In this document: positions 1-5,950 of the stretch, one piece after another
How positions within the stretch are numbered: position 1 is the first letter of the stretch
How the letters are laid out: each line of letters begins with the position of its first letter
Assembly: GCA_023416855.1 (NCBI GenBank)
Contig: JAEZGU010000070.1
Span: 1-7,357, forward strand
From: Bacillota bacterium
GTDB lineage: Bacteria > Bacillota > Clostridia > Tissierellales > Sedimentibacteraceae
Direction: 5' to 3'
DNA: 7,357 nt
Notes under the pieces: model-generated
Database searches by the model: none
What the model was told of the DNA's origin: nothing
The model's input: the letters and a program-made list of their open reading frames with translations, nothing else
Made by a program: the position numbers and the translations under genes

Positions 1-1
1 A

Positions 2-43
2 ATTTTTATTGATTATATAGTAAATGCTGGAGGTAATAATTAA
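2..43 (+). CDS. CoA-transferase subunit A, C-terminal fragment (5' end outside window)
   Basis: An open frame enters from the left edge and ends at a TAA at 41-43. The visible residues are IFIDYIVNAGGNN. The (I/V)-(Y/F)-(V/I)-D-x-I-V pattern is how the A subunits of two-subunit 3-oxoacid/acetoacetate CoA-transferases (AtoD/ScoA/CtfA family) usually finish, and the next gene is the matching B subunit. The last base of the stop codon is the first base of the next start codon (TAATG), so the two subunits are probably translationally coupled, as expected for a 1:1 heteromer. Only 13 residues are visible, so the call rests on this short signature plus context. Confidence 0.7.
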   Translation: MFIDYIVNAGGNN

Positions 44-693
44 TGGATGATAAACAATTGATAGCAAAAAGAGTTGCTAAGGAATTTAAAGATGGTGACG
101 TTGTAAATTTAGGTATTGGACTTCCTACATTAGTAGCTAACTATATACCAGAAGATATAGAAATTACTTTACAATCAGAAAATGGATTTTTAGGAATGGG
201 ACCAGCTCCTAAGCCGGGAGAGGAAGATTGCTATTTAGTAAATGCAGGTGGAATACACGTAACTGTTAATCCTGGAGGAGCATTTTTTGACAGTGCTGAT
301 TCTTTCTTGATTATTAGAGGTGGTCATGTGGATGCAACAGTTCTTGGTGCATTAGAAGTTGATGAAAAGGGAAACCTTGCTAATTGGATGGTACCAGGAA
401 AAATGGTTCCTGGCATGGGCGGTGCTATGGACTTAGTCACAGGAGCTAAAAAAGTAATAGTTGCAATGAACCACACTGCTAAAGGTAATCACAAAATATT
501 AAAAGAATGTACACTTCCATTGACAGCTGTTAATGCAGTTGATTTAATAGTAACAGAAATGGGTGTTATGGAGGTTACGGATAAAGGTCTTGTATTAAAG
601 GAAATAAATCCACAATATTCAGTTGAAGACGTTCAAGCTGCAACAGGAGCAACATTGATAATTTCAGAAAACTTAAAGCAGATGGAAATATAA
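43..693 (+). CDS. Acetoacetate/butyrate-type CoA-transferase, subunit B
   Basis: Catalytic subunit of a family I (two-subunit) CoA-transferase, which moves CoA between short-chain acids such as acetoacetate, butyrate and acetate through a glutamyl-CoA thioester. The 216-residue length is normal for AtoA/ScoB/CtfB proteins. Visible signatures are GIGLPT at residues 24-29 and SENG at 45-48, in which Glu46 is the expected catalytic glutamate, followed by a glycine-rich GMGPAP segment. Further on are the family-typical GGHVDATVLGALEVD region and the NWMVPGK and GMGGAMDL motifs. GGAGG at 29-33 lies 9 nt before the ATG and fixes the start. The gene overlaps the end of subunit A by one base and abuts the downstream dehydrogenase without a gap, so all three should be one transcript. 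The preferred acid cannot be read from sequence; the symbols ctfB, atoA and scoB would all be defensible. Confidence 0.93.
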   Translation: MDDKQLIAKRVAKEFKDGDVVNLGIGLPTLVANYIPEDIEITLQSENGFLGMGPAPKPGEEDCYLVNAGGIHVTVNPGGAFFDSADSFLIIRGGHVDATVLGALEVDEKGNLANWMVPGKMVPGMGGAMDLVTGAKKVIVAMNHTAKGNHKILKECTLPLTAVNAVDLIVTEMGVMEVTDKGLVLKEINPQYSVEDVQAATGATLIISENLKQMEI

Positions 694-1635
694 ATGAGCA
701 TTAATATAAAAAAAATAGGAGTAGCGGGTGGAGGAACCATGGGTTCCGGTATAGCTCAAACTTTTGCTCATTATGGTTATGAAGTAGTAGTAACTGATAT
801 TGCGGAAAAATTTTTAGAAAACACAAAAAAAATTATATTGTTAAATCAAAAAACTTTAATAAGTGAAGGCCTGTTAACTGAAGAAAAGGCAAAAGAAGCA
901 TTAAAAAGAATTTCTTTTTCAACTAATAAGGGTGTCTTTGCTGATACTGATTTAATAATTGAAGCTATAATCGAAAAGATGGAAATTAAGCAGGATTACT
1001 GGAAGGAAGTAGAAAAAATTGCAAGAGAGGATTGTATATTTGCAACTAATACTTCCGGACTAAGTATCAACGGAATATGTAGCAAGCTAAAAAACAAGAA
1101 AAGATTCATTGGAATGCATTGGTGGAATCCTCCTCATATAATTCCTTTAATAGAGTTGATTAAAGCTGAAGAAACAACCGAAGAAACTATAAATGCTTTG
1201 AAGGAATTAGTTGATGTAATTGGCAAGGAATCAGTAGTTGTATTAAAGGATGTAAATGGCTTTATTGGCAATAGAATTCAGTTTGCTGTTTACAGAGAAG
1301 CATTAAAAATAGTTGAAGAGGGAATTGCAACTGTAGAAGATGTTGATAAAGCTATGAAGTTTGGGCCGGGATTTAGATATCCTGTTTTGGGTCCTTTTGA
1401 GACAGCAGATTTAGGAGGTTTGGACACATTTTATTATATTTCCTCATATTTGTTTAATGAACTAAGTGATGCGAAACAGCCTACAAAATTACAACAAGAA
1501 TTAATGGATAATAATAGTTTAGGTATTAAAACAGGTAAGGGTTGGTATGATTACTCTGAAGGCAAGGGCGAAGAAGCACTGGCAATAAGAGATAAAAACT
1601 TTTACAAAATGCTAAAACATATTCACAGTAATTAA
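694..1635 (+). CDS. 3-hydroxyacyl-CoA dehydrogenase family protein (HWWNP variant)
   Basis: NAD-dependent oxidoreductase of the 3-hydroxyacyl-CoA dehydrogenase superfamily, 313 residues, somewhat longer than clostridial 3-hydroxybutyryl-CoA dehydrogenase (about 280). The N-terminal Rossmann domain carries GxGxxG at residues 12-17 (AGGGTMGSGIA) with Asp35 at the end of the second strand, which favours NAD. The catalytic set is present: Ser121 in NTSG, His142, Glu154 in PLIEL, and Asn193 in GNR. The usual HFFNP motif reads HWWNPP (142-147). The C-terminal helical domain starts near 188 and contains GPFETADLGGLD and GIKTGKGWYDY. The ATG directly follows the stop of the CoA-transferase gene (TAA|ATG), with only a weak ribosome site inside that gene, so coupled translation is likely. 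Oxidation or reduction of a 3-hydroxy/3-keto acyl-CoA in the same short-chain pathway fits the neighbours. The Trp-Trp change leaves the exact substrate open; hydroxyacid or carnitine-type dehydrogenases are related alternatives. Confidence 0.85.
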   Translation: MSINIKKIGVAGGGTMGSGIAQTFAHYGYEVVVTDIAEKFLENTKKIILLNQKTLISEGLLTEEKAKEALKRISFSTNKGVFADTDLIIEAIIEKMEIKQDYWKEVEKIAREDCIFATNTSGLSINGICSKLKNKKRFIGMHWWNPPHIIPLIELIKAEETTEETINALKELVDVIGKESVVVLKDVNGFIGNRIQFAVYREALKIVEEGIATVEDVDKAMKFGPGFRYPVLGPFETADLGGLDTFYYISSYLFNELSDAKQPTKLQQELMDNNSLGIKTGKGWYDYSEGKGEEALAIRDKNFYKMLKHIHSN

Positions 1636-1638
1636 TTA

Positions 1639-1682
1639 TAAAAGACAAAGGGACTTACATTGGTAAGTCCCTTTGTCTTTTA
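1639..1682. terminator. Bidirectional intrinsic terminator between convergent genes
   Basis: A perfect inverted repeat of 20 bp pairs 1639-1658 with 1663-1682 around the 4-nt loop ATTG. The outer part of the stem is A/T-rich, so each strand ends the hairpin in a CTTTT-like run, which suits termination from both sides. It lies 3 nt after the dehydrogenase stop codon and 2 nt beyond the stop of the convergent small membrane-protein gene. Confidence 0.9.
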
Positions 1683-1684
1683 CC

Positions 1685-1882
1685 TCATTTATTATCGTTA
1701 TTATCGTTTTTTGTAGCGTTTGATTTTTTAGGAAATATAAATTGATTAATTAGAACACCAAAACCTGCTCCGATTGCTACTAAGAAAAAAGTTGTAGCTC
1801 CTTCAACATCAGGTCCTAACAATGGCGCTGTAAAGTATGCTACTATCATTAGTAAAATAGGAAGAATGAATAGTTTTATCAT
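1685..1882 (-). CDS. Small two-helix membrane protein of unknown function (65 aa)
   Basis: I do not recognise a family. The protein has two hydrophobic stretches, roughly residues 3-22 (LFILPILLMIVAYFTAPLL) and 30-51 (a Phe/Leu/Gly/Ala-rich segment containing GAGFGVLINQ). They are joined by a short GPDVEGA turn and followed by PKK and a hydrophilic Asn/Asp/Lys tail. With Lys near both ends, a helical hairpin with both termini in the cytoplasm is the simplest topology. An in-frame GTG at 1889-1891 would add three residues, but that GTG is part of the ribosome site AGGAGGTG. The ATG at 1880-1882 lies 8 nt after AGGAGG and is the likely start. No promoter is visible between the gene and the upstream intrinsic terminator (1934-1962), so expression probably depends on read-through of the structured leader that starts near 2159. 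The gene ends 2 nt before the shared bidirectional terminator. Confidence 0.75.
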   Translation of the reverse strand: MIKLFILPILLMIVAYFTAPLLGPDVEGATTFFLVAIGAGFGVLINQFIFPKKSNATKNDNNDNK

Positions 1883-1933
1883 TACAGTCACCTCCTTTCC
1901 TTTGAATTATGTTTCTTAATGTGAAATTAACAT

Positions 1934-1962
1934 AAAAAAGGGCAGCCAATATTTGTGGCTAC
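1934..1962 (-). terminator. Intrinsic terminator ending the leader RNA
   Basis: On the minus strand GTAGCCA (1962-1956) pairs with TGGCTGC (1948-1942), giving 7 bp with one G-U pair and a 7-nt loop. It is followed by CC and six T (1939-1934). It lies about 50 nt before the start codon of the small membrane protein, the usual place for an attenuator. Its left arm is also the target of the proposed antiterminator. Confidence 0.75.
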
Positions 1963-2159
1963 TCTAAAAAGTCATTATAAAAGAGCGACCACAATGGTTA
2001 CCCATATGGACTAAAAATGGGAACAAAAATAGGATAACCAAAGGCTATCCACCCTGATAGTCTAATCTCACATAAGAACATCTTATCCAAGGACTTAGAT
2101 GACTTACTCCGCGCATATAGTTTTCACCATATGGCTTTGACCGAACTATATTGATTTAT
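1934..2159 (-). ncRNA. Structured leader RNA / candidate riboswitch-type attenuator, class unknown
   Basis: A roughly 226-nt transcript is predicted from a strong promoter (2166-2194) to an intrinsic terminator (1934-1962), upstream of the small membrane-protein gene. Helices read from sequence: an imperfect long-range stem pairing 2126-2135 with 1988-1998 (10 bp, one bulge), continued by 2114-2121 with 2000-2008 (8 bp, one bulge); a hairpin 2081-2086/2072-2077 with loop TGT, extended by AGTC/GACT at 2092-2095/2059-2062; and a hairpin 2043-2050/2032-2039 with loop TTT. A candidate antiterminator pairs 1982-1992 with 1955-1965 (10 of 11 positions) and would consume the left arm of the terminator. 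The long-range stem uses 1988-1992, which the antiterminator also needs, so closing that stem should favour termination. I saw no motif of T-box, lysine, SAM, cobalamin, FMN, TPP, purine, Mg, glycine or c-di-GMP elements. An independent small RNA, for example a 6S-like rod, remains possible because the promoter is near consensus and the transcript has its own terminator. Confidence 0.6.
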
Positions 2160-2165
2160 ATATTA

Positions 2166-2194
2166 ATTATACTACATTGCGTAAATTTTGTCAA
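2166..2194 (-). promoter_or_regulatory. Consensus-like housekeeping promoter for the leader RNA
   Basis: Reading the minus strand, TTGACA (2194-2189) and TATAAT (2171-2166) are separated by exactly 17 nt. Both hexamers match the sigma-70/sigma-A consensus at all six positions. Transcription should start near 2159. The full match implies strong constitutive initiation, with any control acting downstream in the leader RNA. Confidence 0.88.
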
Positions 2195-2243
2195 TGTTTT
2201 ACTAATTAAATTCAACAAATAGAGAGAATTTTTATTCGACATT

Positions 2244-2271
2244 AAAACAGGAATTGTAATAACAACTCCTG
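2244..2271 (-). terminator. Intrinsic terminator of ychF
   Basis: On the minus strand CAGGAGTTGT (2271-2262) pairs with ACAATTCCTG (2257-2248) through 10 bp including one G-U pair. The loop is 4 nt, and TTTT (2247-2244) follows. It is about 40 nt past the ychF stop and 50 nt before the next promoter, so ychF and the leader RNA are separate transcription units. Confidence 0.82.
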
Positions 2272-2310
2272 AACTTAAAATTTACTGTATATTAAAATTT
2301 GTTTATTTAC

Positions 2311-3402
2311 TTACACATTAAATCTGAAAAGAACTATGTCTCCATCTTCCATTATATAGTCTTTGCCTTCAAGTCGCATTAGTCCTTTTTCTTTAGCGGC
2401 AAGCATAGTGCCACACTCAACAACATCTTTATATGCAGTTACCTCTGCCCTTATAAAACCTCTTTCTATATCAGTGTGTATTTTACCTGCTGCCTGAGGT
2501 GCTTTTGTTCCTTTTACTATGGTCCATGCTCTTGATTCCATTGGTCCAGTTGTAAAAAAGCTAATTAATCCTAAAAGATGATAACTTGCTCTTATAAGCT
2601 TATCGAGACCTGATTCTTCAAGACCCATTTCATGAAGGAATTCTAACTTTTCGTCATCTTCAAGTGTTGAAATTTCTTCTTCAATTTTTCCGCAAACTAC
2701 AATAACTTCAGAATTGTCTAATGCAGCATGTTTTTTAACTTCATCAACATATTTATTAGAATTTGGATTAGATAAATACTCTTCATCAACGTTCGCTACA
2801 TATAAAACAGGTTTTGCTGTTATAAGATTGAAACTTTTTAGGAGTTTTAATTCTTCATCTGTATAATCAAGAAATCTTGCTTGTTTTTCATTTTCTAAAG
2901 CTACAACTAATTTTTGTACTAACTCTAATTCAGGTAGTAAAGATTTATCGTTCTTAACCAATTTTGTTAATCTTTCTAATCTTTTTGTCATTACTTCTAA
3001 ATCAGCAAGAACAAGTTCTAATTCTATTATTTCTATATCTCTCTTTGGATTAACATTACTTTCTACATGTATTACATTTTCATCTTCAAAACATCTGACA
3101 ACATGTACTACTGCTTCAACCTCTCTTATATGTGACAAAAATTTATTTCCAAGACCTTCACCTTTGCTGGCTCCTTTTACTAAGCCGGCAATATCAAAAA
3201 ATTCTATGACTGCAGGAACGGTTTTTCCTGAATTACTCATTTTAGTTAAAAAATTAAGTCTTTTGTCTGGAACGTCAACAACTCCTACATTTGGCTCTAT
3301 TGTGCAAAATGGATAATTTGCTGATTCAGCTCCTGCTGAAGTAATTGCGTTAAATAATGTGCTTTTTCCCACATTTGGTAATCCTACTATACCTAATTTC
3401 AT
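2311..3402 (-). CDS. ychF: Ribosome-associated OBG-family ATPase YchF
   Basis: Full-length YchF/OLA1 (363 residues; the family is about 360-365). This OBG-family P-loop protein binds ribosomes, hydrolyses ATP rather than GTP, and is linked to translation and oxidative-stress responses. Visible motifs: G1 P-loop GLPNVGKS at residues 7-14; switch I region around NYPFCTIEPNVG (29-40); and DIAG at 70-73 followed by Leu74, the hydrophobic residue that replaces the catalytic Gln in HAS-type NTPases. NVDE at 204-207 stands where GTPases have NKxD, which is the family feature that relaxes guanine specificity. A coiled-coil insertion lies at about 122-175, and a C-terminal TGS domain at about 280-363 ends in GDIVLFRFNV. 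AAAGGA lies about 7 nt before the ATG. The gene stands alone between its own promoter (3451-3479) and terminator (2244-2271). Confidence 0.97.
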   Translation of the reverse strand: MKLGIVGLPNVGKSTLFNAITSAGAESANYPFCTIEPNVGVVDVPDKRLNFLTKMSNSGKTVPAVIEFFDIAGLVKGASKGEGLGNKFLSHIREVEAVVHVVRCFEDENVIHVESNVNPKRDIEIIELELVLADLEVMTKRLERLTKLVKNDKSLLPELELVQKLVVALENEKQARFLDYTDEELKLLKSFNLITAKPVLYVANVDEEYLSNPNSNKYVDEVKKHAALDNSEVIVVCGKIEEEISTLEDDEKLEFLHEMGLEESGLDKLIRASYHLLGLISFFTTGPMESRAWTIVKGTKAPQAAGKIHTDIERGFIRAEVTAYKDVVECGTMLAAKEKGLMRLEGKDYIMEDGDIVLFRFNV

Positions 3403-3450
3403 TTTATCGTCCTTTCATTTATTACATTAATACCAAAAATACGTCAAATT

Positions 3451-3479
3451 ATTATATAACATAAAAAAGTAAACTTCAA
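3451..3479 (-). promoter_or_regulatory. Promoter of ychF
   Basis: On the minus strand TTGAAG (3479-3474) and TATAAT (3456-3451) are 17 nt apart, a good sigma-A-type promoter. It points into ychF and leaves an untranslated leader of about 40 nt. Confidence 0.75.
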
Positions 3480-3588
3480 CATGTTTAACCATAAAAGCTT
3501 GTATAATTTTTATTAAAATAATGAATATAATAAAAACCCTTGAATAACATGGTATATATAAGACAAATTATAGGGGGAAGAAAGTAAT

Positions 3589-4269
3589 ATGAATGATAAA
3601 CAGATGCAGTCAAATTATATAAGGATTGTTGGTAAAATAAACAGTAAATTAGATTTTAGTCATGAAGTATTTGGAGAAAAGTTTTACGAATTTTTTATGG
3701 AAGTACCAAGATTAAGCGACACCAAGGATCTGCTGCCTGTTATAATATCCGAAAGATTAATAAATGACATTGATATGAGCATTGGAAAATTTATAGTTAT
3801 TGACGGTCAATTTAGATCTTATAATAGATATGAAGACACAAGCAATAAATTACTTCTACGAGTATTTGTTAGAGATATATTAGTACCTGATGATAACGAA
3901 ATAGAAGAGCTCATAAGACATCCCAATGAAGTTTTTCTAAACGGATATTTATGTAAAGAAACAAAATTTAGAACAACACCATTTGGCAGAGAAATTACAG
4001 ACATGCTTATTGCTGTAAACAGATCCTATAATAAGTCAGATTATATACCTTGCATTGCATGGGGTAGAAATGCAAGATATTGTGAAAAGTTAGAAGTGGG
4101 AGATCATATTAAAATTTGGGGCAGGATACAAAGTAGAAAATATCAGAAAAAAAATGACAACGAAAATTATGAAACAAAGACTGCATATGAAGTATCCGTA
4201 ACGAAATTAGAGCATATAAAAACTGAAAACAACAGAAAAAAAGAAGATGAGGAAGAAATTGAGGAATAA
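3589..4269 (+). CDS. Tandem OB-fold single-stranded DNA-binding (SSB-like) protein
   Basis: A 226-residue protein with two probable OB folds. The second (about 113-208) is a clear SSB-type domain: NEVFLNGYL opens it, TTPFGREITDMLIAVNR matches the SSB pattern T-P-x-G-x(4)-x-x-x-A-V-N-R, and IPCIAWGRNARYCEKLEVGD matches the P-C-x-A-W-G and K-x-G-D elements. GRIQSRKY follows. The first (about 10-98) has the same strand rhythm (IRIVGKIN, KFIVIDGQFRSY, LLRVFVRDI) but has lost most SSB motifs. The tail (about 214-226) is Lys-rich and then almost all Glu/Asp, like the acidic SSB tail, but lacks the terminal DDDIPF-type motif that recruits partner proteins. A GGGGG(A) ribosome site at 3573-3578 precedes the ATG by 10-11 nt. 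It is transcribed divergently from ychF and ends at its own terminator. A role in ssDNA binding is inferred; it is probably a second SSB-like protein beside the housekeeping one. Confidence 0.82.
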   Translation: MNDKQMQSNYIRIVGKINSKLDFSHEVFGEKFYEFFMEVPRLSDTKDLLPVIISERLINDIDMSIGKFIVIDGQFRSYNRYEDTSNKLLLRVFVRDILVPDDNEIEELIRHPNEVFLNGYLCKETKFRTTPFGREITDMLIAVNRSYNKSDYIPCIAWGRNARYCEKLEVGDHIKIWGRIQSRKYQKKNDNENYETKTAYEVSVTKLEHIKTENNRKKEDEEEIEE

Positions 4270-4296
4270 TATTTTATTATACAAAGGAATCTTAAT

Positions 4297-4325
4297 AAAG
4301 TGCACCAGCTTAGGTGTGCTTTTTT
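4297..4325 (+). terminator. Intrinsic terminator after the SSB-like gene
   Basis: AAAGTGCACC (4297-4306) pairs with GGTGTGCTTT (4313-4322), 10 bp including two wobble pairs, around the loop AGCTTA. The T run extends through 4325. It lies 27 nt past the stop codon. Confidence 0.85.
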
Positions 4326-4338
4326 ATGGCAAAAAATA

Positions 4339-4367
4339 TTTTTATTTCATCTTATTTATGATACAAT
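4339..4367 (+). promoter_or_regulatory. Possible promoter for the TPR protein-ogg pair
   Basis: TACAAT at 4362-4367 is a good -10 hexamer. The -35 position 17 nt upstream (4339-4344, TTTTTA) is weak. It sits between the preceding terminator and the next start codon, where a promoter is needed. The -35 is the uncertain part. Confidence 0.4.
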
Positions 4368-4408
4368 ATATTTAAAGTAAGATGTCTTAAAATGAGAAGG
4401 GTTGTTAT

Positions 4409-5047
4409 ATGTATTTAATTTTAGGAATTTTGATTTTGATGTTTATATACTCAAGCATGAGAAGAAAAAGTTTAGAAAAGCAAGTTGAGTTGTTTAATAA
4501 GCTACTTTATAAAGAAAAAAGCCCTGAAAAGTATATAGATGAAATAGATAAATTGTTGTTGAAAATACAGTCTGAAAAAGAAACAACAATAAATTTAATA
4601 CAAAAAACAACAGGACTTTTGTATGCAGGAAAATTCGATGAATCAATAGATATATTAAATAATAAAGTTAAAAAAATACCTGCCAATTGGCAAGTTATAT
4701 ATTACCACAATTTGCTTTTGTCTATGTATTTTAAAGGTGAAATTGAGAAAGCAAATTTATTGATGGGGCAAGCAGCAGAAACAATTAATTTATACAGTAA
4801 AAAAGATTACAATATGGTTACCATAGAGTTAATGTATGCAATATCAAATTTTTACAACAATAAGTATGAAGAGTGTAAAGAATTTTTTGAGAATTTAGTA
4901 GAAATATCAAAAAATGATTATAGAGTAGCCTTTGGCTATTACTTTTTAGGTCAAATTTATGATTATGAAAACAAACATAATGAAGCAGAAGAATATTTTG
5001 AAAAAGCGAAAATATATGGGCATGGAAGTTTTATAGAAAGTTTATAG
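4409..5047 (+). CDS. Membrane-anchored tetratricopeptide-repeat (TPR) protein
   Basis: A 212-residue protein of unknown specific function. Residues 2-16 (YLILGILILMFIYSS) form one hydrophobic helix, immediately followed by MRRKS. By the positive-inside rule this is an uncleaved N-terminal anchor with the rest of the protein in the cytoplasm. A Lys/Glu-rich, probably coiled-coil stretch (about 19-60) leads into helical repeats. The clearest TPR is at about 174-206 (AFGYYFLGQIYDYENKHNEA, then EEYFEKAK). Weaker repeats lie at about 62-95 (GLLYAGKFDESIDILNN), 98-128 and 137-168 (NFYNNKYEECKEFFENL). Such domains normally scaffold protein-protein contacts. AGAAGG lies about 8 nt before the ATG. The ogg start is 8 nt after the stop, so the two are almost certainly co-transcribed, though that alone does not show a role in repair. 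Confidence 0.8.
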   Translation: MYLILGILILMFIYSSMRRKSLEKQVELFNKLLYKEKSPEKYIDEIDKLLLKIQSEKETTINLIQKTTGLLYAGKFDESIDILNNKVKKIPANWQVIYYHNLLLSMYFKGEIEKANLLMGQAAETINLYSKKDYNMVTIELMYAISNFYNNKYEECKEFFENLVEISKNDYRVAFGYYFLGQIYDYENKHNEAEEYFEKAKIYGHGSFIESL

Positions 5048-5055
5048 AGGTAAAA

Positions 5056-5928
5056 ATGAACATTATACAATATGATAATAAAATTACATTAGAGAATGTA
5101 AAAGATTTCAACAATATACACATATTTGAATGCGGACAGGCTTTCAGATGGACGAAAGAAGAGGATGGTTCATACACAGGAGTTGTATTTGATAAAGTTA
5201 TAAATGTTAAGCAGAACGGAACATCAGTAGTTTTTAGTAATGTGTCCATGGATGACTATGACAAAATAATAAAAGATTATTTTGATTTTGATACTGATTA
5301 TACTGAAATTAAAAGACTAATCAACACTGACGAAATAATGAATACAGCTATTGAATTTGGCAATGGTATCAGGATTTTAAATCAAGATGAATGGGAAACA
5401 ATGATTTCATTTATGATATCAGCAAATAACCGTATTCCAATGATTAAAAAAGTTATAGAAAATTTGAGTGAAAAATTTGGTGATTATATCGGTGAGTATA
5501 ACGGTAAAGCTTATTACAGTTTCCCTACAGCAGAAAAACTTGCAGATGTATCAGTTGAAGATATTCTTCAATGTAAAGCAGGCTTTAGAGCGCCAAGGAT
5601 AAAAGAGGCTGCTCAAAGATTTTTAAAAGAGAAGCATATAATATATAATATAAAAAACACAACATATAATGATGGACTTAATTATTTGAAAACATTTAAT
5701 GGTATTGGAGACAAGGTTGCCAATTGTATATTATTATTTTCCATGAAACAATTTGATACTTTTCCAGTTGATGTTTGGGTTCGTAGAGTTATGCAAACAC
5801 TTTATGTTGATAATAAAACAACAGACTTTGATATAAAGAAATTTGCTGAAAACAAATTCGGAAAACATTCAGGATATGCACAACAGTACTTGTTTTACTA
5901 TGCTCGTGAGAATGGTATAGGGAAATAA
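5056..5928 (+). CDS. ogg: 8-oxoguanine DNA glycosylase/AP lyase, OGG1 type
   Basis: Removes 8-oxoguanine paired with cytosine from DNA and nicks the abasic site (base excision repair). The 290-residue protein has the N-terminal OGG domain with GQAFRW at 27-32, matching the GQ(S/C)FRW motif. SANNRI (122-127) corresponds to the human SSNNNI loop whose first Asn contacts the orphan cytosine. The helix-hairpin-helix/GPD core runs from about 212 to 242: FNGIGDK ends in Lys220, the Schiff-base lysine (human Lys249), Cys224 matches human Cys253, and PVDV supplies Asp239 (human Asp268). The C-terminal GYAQQYLFYYAR segment keeps the Phe (280) expected to stack on the oxidised base. This is the bacterial OGG1 lineage found in some clostridia rather than MutM/Fpg or the archaeal AGOG. 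AGAGG before the ATG overlaps the end of the TPR gene, so the pair form an operon. A terminator follows. Confidence 0.95.
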   Translation: MNIIQYDNKITLENVKDFNNIHIFECGQAFRWTKEEDGSYTGVVFDKVINVKQNGTSVVFSNVSMDDYDKIIKDYFDFDTDYTEIKRLINTDEIMNTAIEFGNGIRILNQDEWETMISFMISANNRIPMIKKVIENLSEKFGDYIGEYNGKAYYSFPTAEKLADVSVEDILQCKAGFRAPRIKEAAQRFLKEKHIIYNIKNTTYNDGLNYLKTFNGIGDKVANCILLFSMKQFDTFPVDVWVRRVMQTLYVDNKTTDFDIKKFAENKFGKHSGYAQQYLFYYARENGIGK

Positions 5929-5950
5929 TTATTGAATATATTTATTATTG

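Noticed and set aside
1883..1891. GTG start at 1889-1891 for the small membrane protein
   Set aside because: The GTG is the end of the AGGAGGTG ribosome site; the ATG at 1880-1882 has correct 8-nt spacing.
1934..2159. T-box leader, suggested by GGGTGG at 2054-2049 and a downstream terminator
   Set aside because: The T-box core should continue as GGGTGGNACCGCG, but here it runs into GGATAGCC, which forms its own hairpin. The downstream gene is not an aminoacyl-tRNA or amino-acid gene.
1934..2159. 6S RNA as the firm identity of the structured transcript
   Set aside because: A strong promoter, own terminator and end-to-end pairing would fit. However, the enclosed domain has several hairpins rather than one rod with a central bubble, and the antiterminator/ribosome-site layout points to cis regulation. 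Kept as an alternative, not called.
3499..3531. Promoter TTGTAT/TATAAT for the SSB-like gene
   Set aside because: Both hexamers look good but the spacer is 21 nt, too long for a normal sigma-A promoter, so it is not listed as a feature.
3819..4004. 61-codon minus-strand open frame
   Set aside because: Lies wholly inside the SSB-like gene on the opposite strand, has no ribosome site and shows no recognisable protein features.
5031..5249. 72-codon minus-strand open frame
   Set aside because: Antisense to the start of ogg, low-complexity hydrophobic translation, no ribosome site; a shadow of a real gene.
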